The position numbers and the translations under genes were made by a program. Positions 13,169-20,704 of a stretch of DNA of 27,582 bases are shown here, piece after piece. Each line of letters starts with the position of its first letter. Position 1 is the stretch's first letter. Source of the DNA: DASYML01 sp034665545 (GTDB lineage: Bacteria; Acidobacteriota; Blastocatellia; Pyrinomonadales; Pyrinomonadaceae); the NCBI GenBank assembly GCA_034665545.1, contig JAXDFO010000139.1:1-27582 (forward strand), given 5' to 3'. Under the pieces are notes generated by a model, which made no database searches, had not been told where the DNA came from, and saw only the letters and a program-made list of their open reading frames with translations.

Positions 13169-15901
13169 ATGAAGATGAAATCTTCCGTCCACTCGCGTGC
13201 CTTCGTTGCGCTGCTGCTGGTCTTCTGCTTGCTGGTCATGCCTTTGACGGCCCTCGCCTCTAAAAAAGGGGAGAAGAACTTCAAGCGCGGGATGCAGTAT
13301 GAATCGGCCCAGCAATGGGACAAGGCCGCGCAGGAGTACACGCTCGCCGTCGCCGCCGACCCGGCCAATATGGATTATCAACTCCATTATCGCCGCGCCC
13401 TCTTCAACGCCTCGCAGATGTTCATGCAGCAGGGGCGCGCGCTCGCCGAGCAGAAGGATTACGTCGGCGCGTACAACGCTTTCCGGCAGGCTTACGGCTA
13501 CGACCCAGTCAACCAACTGGCCCTCTCCGAGATGGAGCGCATGCTTCGTCTTCAAGAGGAGAAGACGGGCGTCGTCAGCAGCACTCGCGGCGCGTCCGGC
13601 CTTGAGACGGGCGCGCGCATCAACGCATCTTCATACGACCAGGATAACGGCAACGCCGCCACGCCCTCGAACGGCTCTATGGGACGTACCACAGCCGCGC
13701 AGCAACAAGACCCTATCCCAAGCGGAGGACGCAGCGAACAACTTCGCGTCATCAACTATAGCGGCGATCTTAAGAGCTTCATACGCAGCCTCTCGGACCA
13801 GTTGGGCCTCAACGTCATCTTCGACCGCCAGTCCTTCGCGCAGCCGCGCAACGTAGACATCAACCTCCGCGACGTGACCACGGCCCAGGCACTCGACTAC
13901 ATCTTTTTGCAAGAGAGCCTCTTCTTTCAAAAGCTGAGCCGCCGCACGATTCTCGTCGCCGACCAGGGCCGCCGCGCGCAGTACCAGCAACTCGTCATAC
14001 GCACCTTCTATCTCTCCAACACGGACCCGACGGATGCGCGCAACGTCATTCAGGCGGCGATTCCGCCTTCGCAGGGACGCCCGCAAATCATCGTCATCCC
14101 GGACAAGTCAACCAACAGCCTGACGGTGCGCGACACGGCGGAGAACGTGCGCCTCATAGGCGAGATTCTACAGAGCATTGATAAGGACCGCGCGGAGGTC
14201 GTGATGGATGTCAACATCTACGAAGTCTCGCGCACGGACATCTTTCAACTCGGCAACCAGATAGGCGACGCCAACGGCGTGATTACCCTCGGCGGCTCAA
14301 GTCCGCTCTCGGCCAACCTCGGCAGTGGCCAGGTCGCCAACCAGCTTTTCAAAACAACGACCGCTCTCGGCGCGGCCATCATCATCCCGCCGACGACGCT
14401 CACCGCGTTTCAACGCAAGGACAACACGAAGCTCATCGCATCTACACAGGTCCACGCGTTCACGGGCGAAGAGTCCACCGCCCGCATAGGCCAGCGCGTG
14501 CCCGTGCAGACGGCGCAGACTTACCCGTTCGGTTTCCAGAGCAACGGAAGCACGACGCCCACGACCGGCGGTGGGACCAGCTTCCCTAGCGGCGGCTTTC
14601 CCGTCATCAACTACGAGCCGACCGGCTTGACCTTGAAGTTCACACCGCAGGTCTTCCCAAACCTCGATGTGCAGGTCAAGATGAGCATCGAATCGAAGGA
14701 CGTGCAGAATCCCGGCAGCGTCACGCCGAGCTTCACCGAGCGGACCATCACGGGCACTGCGCGCATCCAGAACAATCGCACGATGATGTTGGCGAGCGTC
14801 GCGCAGGACAAGCAGTCCAACGGGCGCGGGGGCTTGCCTCTGCTCGGTCTCATCCCTGTGCTCGGTCGCCTCTTCAGCACGCCGCGCCGTGATAACCTGC
14901 AAACAGACATCGTCATCGCCGTCACGCCGCGCGTCCTGCGCGCGCCCGCCGTCACCCCGCGCGACGAGGAACAACGTCCCAGCGGCACGCTCTCTTCGCC
15001 GACCATCGGCACGCTCGAAGCGATGATTCAGGAGACGGACCGCGAAGACCAGTTGGCCGCCGCGCGTCGTATTCCCAAGAACGTACAGGTCCAATTACCC
15101 GACGCGACGACAGAGCAGGCCACCTACGTGCCCGCGCCGAAAGCCTTGATGACCAATCCGGCGACAGCAGCAGCAGAGCCTTCATCAAACACGGGCGCGA
15201 ACACCGCCGCCACAAGCGTGAGTAACAACTCCGCTTCAGGCGCGAGCAACAACGCGACGGCCAACGTGAATGCTCAGCCCGCGTTGACCAATATCTCGAC
15301 CGCCGTCGGCCCTGACCCTGCCAGGATTTTGAGCGAAGCCTTAAAGACGGCTGACCATATAAACGTCGCGCCGCAAACCTTCAATGCCGCCATCGCTCCA
15401 AAGGATGATGTGCCGCCGCCGATGATGGTCAAGACGACGGAGGCGAGCGCGTCGCAAACTGGTCCAACTAACGCCGTGGAGTTGCGTTTGATGCCGGAGC
15501 GCGCTGCGATGCTCGTCGGTGAGAAACAGCGCGTGGCCCTGGCCTTAGCGACGAATGAATCGCTCGGAACGGCCACCATCAAACTGCGCTTCGACCCGCG
15601 CGTGCTCGCCGTGCGCGGCGTCTCGCAGGGCAGCTTGCTGGCGGGCGCGCCCGCCAACACCGCGCCCACGCTCATGCAGTCCATTGACCCGTCCGGCGCA
15701 TTGTTGATTTCGGTCCAGACGCCCGCAGGCACGCCGCTCAAGACGGGCATGAACATCATGCTATTTATAGAGGTCGAAGCCCTCGCGGGTGGCGAGAGCG
15801 AGATAAGCTTCGATACGGATGTCGTGCGACTGGCGAACGCGGACGGGCGCGCCGCGTCAACGCTCTTCGTGCCGGGCCGCATCGCCGTCAAGCAGCAGTA
15901 G
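13169..15901 (+). CDS. secretin (PilQ/GspD type) with N-terminal TPR-like and C-terminal cohesin-like domains
   Basis: 910 residues from ATG 13169, at the signal peptide (MKMKSSVHSRAFVALLLVF, cleavage near TALAS). An in-frame TTG at 13136 adds 11 unneeded residues. Residues about 31-130 look like TPR helices (NFKRGMQYESAQQWDKAAQE). About 190-260 is an N0/STN domain (FIRSLSDQLGLNVIFDRQ) and 270-345 an N1 domain (VIRTFYLSNTDPTDARNVI). The secretin barrel is about 350-592, with FTGEESTARIGQRVPVQTA, GLPLLGLIPVLGRLF and TDIVIAVTPRVLR. A Thr/Ala/Asn linker (600-770) leads to a cohesin-like beta domain (770-905; MLVGEKQRVALALATNES, TIKLRFDPRVLAV). It forms the outer-membrane gate. Whether the substrate is a pilus or secreted protein is unsettled. 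Confidence 0.92.
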   Translation: MKMKSSVHSRAFVALLLVFCLLVMPLTALASKKGEKNFKRGMQYESAQQWDKAAQEYTLAVAADPANMDYQLHYRRALFNASQMFMQQGRALAEQKDYVGAYNAFRQAYGYDPVNQLALSEMERMLRLQEEKTGVVSSTRGASGLETGARINASSYDQDNGNAATPSNGSMGRTTAAQQQDPIPSGGRSEQLRVINYSGDLKSFIRSLSDQLGLNVIFDRQSFAQPRNVDINLRDVTTAQALDYIFLQESLFFQKLSRRTILVADQGRRAQYQQLVIRTFYLSNTDPTDARNVIQAAIPPSQGRPQIIVIPDKSTNSLTVRDTAENVRLIGEILQSIDKDRAEVVMDVNIYEVSRTDIFQLGNQIGDANGVITLGGSSPLSANLGSGQVANQLFKTTTALGAAIIIPPTTLTAFQRKDNTKLIASTQVHAFTGEESTARIGQRVPVQTAQTYPFGFQSNGSTTPTTGGGTSFPSGGFPVINYEPTGLTLKFTPQVFPNLDVQVKMSIESKDVQNPGSVTPSFTERTITGTARIQNNRTMMLASVAQDKQSNGRGGLPLLGLIPVLGRLFSTPRRDNLQTDIVIAVTPRVLRAPAVTPRDEEQRPSGTLSSPTIGTLEAMIQETDREDQLAAARRIPKNVQVQLPDATTEQATYVPAPKALMTNPATAAAEPSSNTGANTAATSVSNNSASGASNNATANVNAQPALTNISTAVGPDPARILSEALKTADHINVAPQTFNAAIAPKDDVPPPMMVKTTEASASQTGPTNAVELRLMPERAAMLVGEKQRVALALATNESLGTATIKLRFDPRVLAVRGVSQGSLLAGAPANTAPTLMQSIDPSGALLISVQTPAGTPLKTGMNIMLFIEVEALAGGESEISFDTDVVRLANADGRAASTLFVPGRIAVKQQ

Positions 15902-15943
15902 TAGTAGCGGCCATCGCGGAGTTATTCGATTGAAGAGGAACGG

Positions 15944-16690
15944 ATGAGAGCGGAAGAGATGTCAGAGCCTTTGGGAAAAGTAAAAGTCGGAGCGGTTGGC
16001 CCAGGCGAACGCGCCCGTCTCTTTTCCTGGACGGGTCAACGTCGGCACGTTGGCGCAGGCTCCGATGGCTTTACTCTCATAGAGCTTGTGATGACCGTGA
16101 CGGTCCTCACGATTCTCACTCTAGGCGTCGTCCCGCTCATCAAGATTTCCGTCAAGAGGCAGAGGGAACAGCAACTCAGGGAGACCCTGCGAGAGATTCG
16201 CGGGGCGATAGACCAGTTTCATCGTGAGGCGTTGGCCGGAGAATGCAGCCAGGGCGCAATCGGCGGCGCTGGCGTTGCCCCGCCACAGGTGGACGCGAAC
16301 GGACGGCCCATCGCTCAAACTGTGGACCCGCGCGTGAAGGTCAAGATTACGGATTGTAAAATCTTCACCACGGACAACCCGGATCGTTTCCCGCCGGACC
16401 TCGAAACGCTGACGACGGGCGTCAACGTGGCGGCGATTAACGCAGGACTTGGCGGGCGCGGCGACCAGAGCGTGAACGCGACGGAGGTCGGGAAAGCGGA
16501 GTTGGCGACGAAGAAGAAAGTCTACCTGCGCTCGTTGCCGATTGACCCGATGACGGGCGATAAGGACTGGCAGTTGCGCTCTTCGTATGACACGAAGGAT
16601 TCCGGGTCATGGGGCGGTGAAAATGTTTTCGACGTGCGCTCGAAGTCGAACGGGACCGCGCTCAACGGGGAGAAGTACAGTGATTGGTAA
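15944..16690 (+). CDS. GspG-like pseudopilin with long leader
   Basis: 248 residues. The prepilin peptidase site is G42 before FTLIELVMTVTVLTILTL, with the required glutamate at position +5 of the mature protein (E47). The leader is 42 residues, far longer than the usual 6-20; in-frame alternative starts (ATG at residue 6, TTG at residue 10) shorten it only to 33-37. After the N-terminal helix comes a globular domain with LRSLPIDPMTGDKDWQL and a Gly/Asp-rich loop, ending NGEKYSDW. The C-terminal half resembles GspG. Such proteins form the short pseudopilus or minor pilins under PilB drive. The next gene starts inside this one's end. Confidence 0.88.
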   Translation: MRAEEMSEPLGKVKVGAVGPGERARLFSWTGQRRHVGAGSDGFTLIELVMTVTVLTILTLGVVPLIKISVKRQREQQLRETLREIRGAIDQFHREALAGECSQGAIGGAGVAPPQVDANGRPIAQTVDPRVKVKITDCKIFTTDNPDRFPPDLETLTTGVNVAAINAGLGGRGDQSVNATEVGKAELATKKKVYLRSLPIDPMTGDKDWQLRSSYDTKDSGSWGGENVFDVRSKSNGTALNGEKYSDW

Positions 16691-17078
16691 GCATGCTATC
16701 GGGGCGCGCGGCTTTACGCTGCTGGAATTGATGATCGTGATTTCGATCATCATTATTCTCGCCGCGATTGCGCTGCCGCAGTACCAGAAGTCCGTGCTGC
16801 ACGCGCGCGAAGCGACCCTGCGCGACGACCTCTTCCAGATGCGCAAGTTGATTGACCAGTATGCTGCCGACAAGGGGCAGTTGCCGCAATCGCCTGACGA
16901 CCTGGTGACGGCTGGCTACATGCGCGAGATTCCCGTGGACCCTATGACGAGAGAGAAGGACTGGACCTTTGCATCGGGCGACGACCCCAACTCCTCCGAA
17001 GGCAAGCAGGGCATCACGGATGTTCACAGTTCTTCGCCAGACACTTCAACCGAAGGCACGCCCTATAGCGACTGGTAG
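16680..17078 (+). CDS. GspG-like pseudopilin (second copy)
   Basis: 132 residues from GTG 16680, with GGGGAG seven bases upstream. The start lies 11 bases before the end of the preceding gene, so the two are translationally coupled. A longer reading from 16587 lies within the upstream gene and was rejected. The leader is 11 residues, then the cleavage site G-FTLLELMIVISIIIILAA, again with glutamate at +5. The body has a helix (HAREATLRDDLFQMRKLID), then REIPVDPMTREKDW and the end PYSDW, which matches the end of its neighbour (KYSDW). The two are paralogues; this one has the normal GspG/PilA length. It is probably the major pseudopilin. Confidence 0.92.
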   Translation: MIGKHAIGARGFTLLELMIVISIIIILAAIALPQYQKSVLHAREATLRDDLFQMRKLIDQYAADKGQLPQSPDDLVTAGYMREIPVDPMTREKDWTFASGDDPNSSEGKQGITDVHSSSPDTSTEGTPYSDW

Positions 17079-17079
17079 T

Positions 17080-18033
17080 ATGAATCCCATCAACAAACTC
17101 ATCGCGCCGCGTTTTCCGGCGACCGCCATCGGACTCGGCAGCGGGAGCGCGACAGTGGTCCAATTAGAGCGTCGCCGGAGCGAAGGCTTCTCGCTCAAGA
17201 AGGCCGCGACCATCTCGCTTCCCGAAACGCTGGTCCAACCGGGCTTCGATGAACGGAATATCACGGACCCAGACGCACTGGCGGACGCGCTGGCGGAACT
17301 GGTGACGAGCGCGGGGCTGTTGAAGCAGCGTCGCTGGTCGGTCGCCCTGCCGGAAGCCTCCGCGCGGACAACTATCCTGACGATGGAGAGCGCGACGGGG
17401 TCGCGTAAGGAGCAGGAAGAGGTCGTGCGTTGGAAGACAGAGCGCGGCTTCGGCGTGCCGCTCGAAGAGTTGCGCACGGCGCGCGAGCGTTTGCCGCCGG
17501 ACGCGCAAGGCCGCACGCGCTACATAGTGACCGCCGTGCGTCTCTCCGTGCTCGAAGAGTACGAGGCTATCTTTGCTTCCTTAGGCTGGCGCGCGGGGCT
17601 GATTCTTCCTAGACACCTGGGCGAGGCTCGCTGGTTGATGAGAGGCAAGCGAGGCGGAGATGCCTTGCTCATCAGTTCGCACGCCGAAGGCTTTACCGCC
17701 GTCCTCTTGCACGCGGGGCGGCCCATCATCGTGCGCTCTATCGTCTGCGAGCCTGAAGACAGGTCCAATGAACTCTATCGCCTCTTACTCTTTTACCGCG
17801 ACCGCGTCGTGGCGGCCCCCGAACTGGCCGACACGCAGACCATAGAACAATTGATGGTCGTCGGCGACAACGGCTTTACGGCGGACCGCGTGGAGGATGT
17901 CATCAACGAGACGCTCGGAGTTGATGTCAACGCCCTCAGCGCGCAGGATGTCGGCCTCGTCCTCCCCGGAGGCGAGATTACCTTCAACGCCATCGCCGCC
18001 CCCGCCGGTCTCGCCACCCTCGCCTGGAATTAG
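17080..18033 (+). CDS. pilM: PilM-like actin-fold pilus protein
   Basis: 317 residues from ATG 17080, one base after the previous stop; a longer reading from 16969 overlaps the pseudopilin and was rejected. It starts with a short N-terminal region and the actin-like nucleotide-binding pattern AIGLGSGSATVVQLERR. Further motifs are RWSVALPEASARTTILTM, a KEQEEVVRWKTERGFGVP helix and ALLISSHAEGFTAVLLHAGR. PilM is a cytoplasmic ATP-binding platform protein that normally binds the N-terminus of PilN. No pilN or pilO follows; the cluster ends at a palindrome and an unrelated regulatory gene. It may have a diverged partner elsewhere. Sequence identity looks low, so the name rests on fold pattern plus location. 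Confidence 0.75.
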   Translation: MNPINKLIAPRFPATAIGLGSGSATVVQLERRRSEGFSLKKAATISLPETLVQPGFDERNITDPDALADALAELVTSAGLLKQRRWSVALPEASARTTILTMESATGSRKEQEEVVRWKTERGFGVPLEELRTARERLPPDAQGRTRYIVTAVRLSVLEEYEAIFASLGWRAGLILPRHLGEARWLMRGKRGGDALLISSHAEGFTAVLLHAGRPIIVRSIVCEPEDRSNELYRLLLFYRDRVVAAPELADTQTIEQLMVVGDNGFTADRVEDVINETLGVDVNALSAQDVGLVLPGGEITFNAIAAPAGLATLAWN

Positions 18034-18049
18034 GAGCCGTGAGCATTGT

Positions 18050-18112
18050 TCAATGGATAGTGATGAGAGAAAAGCTGGCCAGCTTTTCTCTCATCACTAT
18101 TCACTGTCCATC
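18050..18112. repeat. heptamer inverted repeat with a perfect 44-base palindrome
   Basis: 18057-18100 is a perfect palindrome whose half-site reads ATAGTGATGAGAGAAAAGC followed by TGG (22 bases per half). The right side continues ATTCACT (18099) and GTCCATC (to 18112), matching the words at 4399-4412. It lies between the pilM stop and the sigma-factor start and has no T-tract. Confidence 0.9.
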
Positions 18113-18125
18113 GCCCGCCGCTCTT

Positions 18126-18153
18126 GAAACTTTTCCGTTTCCGGGGACGTAAA
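18126..18153 (+). promoter_or_regulatory. candidate ECF-type promoter of the sigma/anti-sigma operon
   Basis: GAAACTTTT (18126-18134) followed by CGTAAA (18148-18153), with 17 bases between the AAC and CGT triplets, resembles the AAC/CGT pattern of many ECF promoters. It lies directly before an ECF gene, consistent with self-activation. The predicted transcript start would be very close to the ATG at 18165. Confidence 0.4.
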
Positions 18154-18164
18154 ACCTGAGCATC

Positions 18165-18779
18165 ATGAGTATGACTGCATCTCCCTTCTCTCTGAAAACT
18201 TTCGAGACCTTCGCTGACGGCGAATTGGTGACGCGCGCCATCAGTGGGCGCGAGGACGGTTTCGAGGAATTGGTGCGCCGTTACCAGCGACCGATTGCGG
18301 CCTATGTGTATCGCATGGTCGGGAATTACGAATCCGCGCTCGATTTGACGCAAGAGGTCTTCATCAAGATTTACGGATCGCTGGAACGTTATCGCCCCGA
18401 ATATAAATTCTCGACCTGGATTTACAAGATCGCGCACAACGCTGCCGTTGACCACCTGCGTCGCCACGCCGTGCGCGAGCAGTCGCTCGTGCATGAGACC
18501 GAAGGCGGCGAGCAACGAGAACTGCCGCTTGCCAGCAGCAGGCTCACGCCCGAACAGGAGTACGCGGGCAAAGAGAGGCGCGGCGAGATTGAGCATGTCG
18601 TGCAACAACTTCCTCCGGCCTACAGGGAGTTGATAGTCCTGCGCCATTCGCACGACCTCAGTTATGACGAGATTGCGGAAGTCACAGGGCTGCCCCTCGG
18701 CACGGTCAAGAATCGTCTCTTTCGCGCGCGCGAGTTGATGCGACAGGAGTTCGTGCAAAGAGGCATCACGGGCATTTAA
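18165..18779 (+). CDS. ECF-family RNA polymerase sigma factor
   Basis: 204 residues. Region 2 spans about 20-95 (FEELVRRYQRPIAAYVYRMV, LTQEVFIKIYGSLERY, FSTWIYKIAHNAAVDHLRR) and binds core polymerase and the -10 element. Region 4 spans about 135-195 (QLPPAYRELIVLRHSHDLSY, AEVTGLPLGTVKNRLFRARE), a helix-turn-helix contacting the -35 element. The linker between is short and the large extra domains of SigA are absent, so it is an ECF (group 4) sigma. An anti-sigma gene follows after 28 bases, and a possible self-recognised promoter precedes it at 18126. There is no strong Shine-Dalgarno sequence. The signal it answers is unknown; the downstream bactofilin-like membrane gene suggests the envelope. 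Confidence 0.96.
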   Translation: MSMTASPFSLKTFETFADGELVTRAISGREDGFEELVRRYQRPIAAYVYRMVGNYESALDLTQEVFIKIYGSLERYRPEYKFSTWIYKIAHNAAVDHLRRHAVREQSLVHETEGGEQRELPLASSRLTPEQEYAGKERRGEIEHVVQQLPPAYRELIVLRHSHDLSYDEIAEVTGLPLGTVKNRLFRARELMRQEFVQRGITGI

Positions 18780-18807
18780 AAATTTCGGATGGCATAAAGA
18801 GAAGTTG

Positions 18808-19395
18808 ATGGAAGAGACCGCCCACGCCAACGCTTGCCAGAGCGAAGAGATAGCCGCTTATTTAGACGGCGAACTGGACAGCGTCGTGCGCCATCTCTTT
18901 GAAGAACACTTGAAAGAGTGTTCCTCCTGCGCCCTGACCCTCGAAGAACAGAAGCGGCTGCTCTGCGCGCTGGACTTCGCGCTCGGCTGTGGCGGAGGCG
19001 AGAACGGAGTGCCGCCACTGCCGAAGGATTTCGCGCAGCGAGTCGCAGTCCGCGCCGAAAGCGATATGAGCGGCGTGCGTCGCGCTTCAGAGCACGGAGT
19101 CGCACTACGCGTCTGCGCCGTGCTCACGCTGATCTCCTTCGGCTTGCTCGGCGGCGCGGCCATCAGCGAGGCAGTGGTCCAACCCGTCTTCTCCATCTTC
19201 AGACATGTGGCGAGCATACTCGACTTCACAGGGCATGTGCTCTACGACGCGGGCGCGGGCCTGACCGTCATCTCGCGCGACCTCGGCGGCCACCTGCTTT
19301 TCGAGTCTCACCCTCTGGTCCTGCTGTTCGGTCTTCTACTGGCGGTCGCGCTGGTCCTGCTCCTGCGCCGCATAGGCAACTACCAACGCGCATGA
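18808..19395 (+). CDS. zinc-finger anti-sigma factor, membrane-bound
   Basis: 195 residues from ATG 18808; a TTG three bases before is unlikely. The N-terminus has the zinc-finger anti-sigma signature: C10, then H34-x3-C38-x2-C41 in HLKECSSC, with LDGELDS ahead of it. This domain binds and holds the ECF sigma encoded just upstream. A first membrane segment (about 98-123; VCAVLTLISFGLLGGAA) and a C-terminal one (about 170-190; LVLLFGLLLAVALVLLL) place part of the protein outside. The stop overlaps the next start (ATGA, 19392-19395), indicating coupling. Release would usually follow an envelope signal. No site-1 or site-2 protease gene is in the window. Confidence 0.93.
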   Translation: MEETAHANACQSEEIAAYLDGELDSVVRHLFEEHLKECSSCALTLEEQKRLLCALDFALGCGGGENGVPPLPKDFAQRVAVRAESDMSGVRRASEHGVALRVCAVLTLISFGLLGGAAISEAVVQPVFSIFRHVASILDFTGHVLYDAGAGLTVISRDLGGHLLFESHPLVLLFGLLLAVALVLLLRRIGNYQRA

Positions 19396-20474
19396 GTCAT
19401 CAGGTTGCGGACGGCGGCGCGTACTCTTCTTCTTCTTCCCGCGTGCTCGCTGACAGATTCTTTGTGAACCAACTGACGCTCCCATCATCTTTGGTCAAGA
19501 CCTTTCCGCGCGCGGCCTGGAAGATGGCCCTCGCTTTCTTCGCGCTGCTCCTGGCGGTGATGGCCGCCCACGCGCAGCAGCAGCAAGGCGCGAACGCGGC
19601 GAACGTGACGGACGCGCCTCCCGCATCCTCAAGAGACGAGAAAGCGCCGCTCGTGATAGATAATGTGGAAGATGGAGATGTCTTCGGGTTGGGCCAATCG
19701 GTCATCGTGCGCGGCACTGTCAAGCATGGTGTGATGGCCTTCGGCGGCGATGTCGTAGTGGAGGGCACGGTCATAGGAGATGTCGCGGCGATTGGCGGCT
19801 CCGTCATACAGCGCGACGGTTCGCGCATCGGCGGCGATGTGATAGTTCTGGGCGGCGCGTATCATCACGGCAAGACCGCGCCCGAACGTGACGCTTCGAG
19901 CACGACCGTCATGTACGCTGGCTATGAGCAGGAGTTGCGCGACCTCTCGCGTAACCCCGCAGTCTTTCTCACGCCGCACTGGTCCGCCGTCTACCTGGGC
20001 CAACGCGTGCTCGCCGTGCTCTTCTGGTTCATAGCCTCTATGGCTCTGACGGCGGTCACGCCCGGCGCTGTGAGTCGCGCCTCCGCGCGTCTTCAGTTGA
20101 ACAGCCTGCGCGTCGCCGCCATCGGGTTGATGTCTTCCATCATCATAGTCTTCGGCGTGCCCGCGTGTTTGAGCATGTTGCCGACGGCGGTCGGCGCGCT
20201 GCTTGGCGTGACGGCGTTGCTGCTGCTGGTGATGGCGTATCTCTTCGGGCGCGTGGTCATTCACGCGGCGACGGGTCGCTGGCTGCAAAGACAGTTTTTC
20301 AAGCCGGAAAAGCATTCGGAATCAATCGCGCTGCTGCTCGGCGCGGCCTTCTGGGCCGTCGTGCTCTCGCTGCCTTACGTCTGGCCCTTAGTGGTCGCAG
20401 GACTCCTCGTCGCCAGCCTCGGACTGTCCCTCACGGCTCGCCATCGTCTCAACTGGAAACGCGCTTCAGCCTGA
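19392..20474 (+). CDS. bactofilin-like polymer-forming membrane protein
   Basis: 360 residues from ATG 19392, overlapping the anti-sigma stop; the much longer reading from 18918 runs out of frame through that gene and was rejected. An N-terminal tail of about 45 residues precedes a hydrophobic segment (MALAFFALLLAVMAAHAQ) that may be a signal or anchor. Residues about 80-165 form a short right-handed beta-helix pattern (VRGTVKHGVMAFGGDVVVEG, then GDVAAIGGSVIQRDGSRIGG), resembling bactofilins. At least three to four membrane segments follow (VLAVLFWFIASMALTAV, LLGVTALLLLVMAYLF and others). This polymer-forming domain plus membrane tail is found in envelope-linked operons. Its target in the sigma circuit is unknown. 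A start at ATG 19524, right at the signal, is possible. Confidence 0.75.
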   Translation: MSHQVADGGAYSSSSSRVLADRFFVNQLTLPSSLVKTFPRAAWKMALAFFALLLAVMAAHAQQQQGANAANVTDAPPASSRDEKAPLVIDNVEDGDVFGLGQSVIVRGTVKHGVMAFGGDVVVEGTVIGDVAAIGGSVIQRDGSRIGGDVIVLGGAYHHGKTAPERDASSTTVMYAGYEQELRDLSRNPAVFLTPHWSAVYLGQRVLAVLFWFIASMALTAVTPGAVSRASARLQLNSLRVAAIGLMSSIIIVFGVPACLSMLPTAVGALLGVTALLLLVMAYLFGRVVIHAATGRWLQRQFFKPEKHSESIALLLGAAFWAVVLSLPYVWPLVVAGLLVASLGLSLTARHRLNWKRASA

Positions 20475-20704
20475 ACGAAAAAAAGCATTTCTCTCAAAAA
20501 AAATTCCGCCGAAATTGTTAACCGGACGGCCCTCTGGCGCGTCTAATAGCTGTCGGGCATAAATTCAGAACATTCAAGGTTGCCCGTTCGTAATAAATTC
20601 TCTGGTCATGCTTTCAGTTTCGACCGTAGACAGTCACCATCCAAAACATTTTTTGCCACGAACTGCGACGGGTTCTTCCAGTGAAAAGAAGCGAGGGGAA
20701 GTTA
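20475..20704. other. intergenic leader before the exported-protein operon
   Basis: 230 bases without a gene. It starts with A-rich stretches (20477-20502) but no hairpin-plus-T terminator. TTGTTA (20515) and TCTAAT (20542) resemble promoter boxes but are 21 bases apart, so no promoter is called. GAGGGGAA at 20693-20700 is a good ribosome site for the gene at 20705. Confidence 0.5.

Noticed and set aside
18918..19391. In-frame N-terminal extension of the bactofilin-like gene through the anti-sigma gene
   Set aside because: Arg/Ala-rich translation typical of a shadow frame; ATG 19392 overlaps the anti-sigma stop in the usual coupled way.
20515..20547. TTGTTA and TCTAAT as a promoter for the exported-protein operon
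   Set aside because: The spacing of 21 bases is outside the usual 16-19 range.
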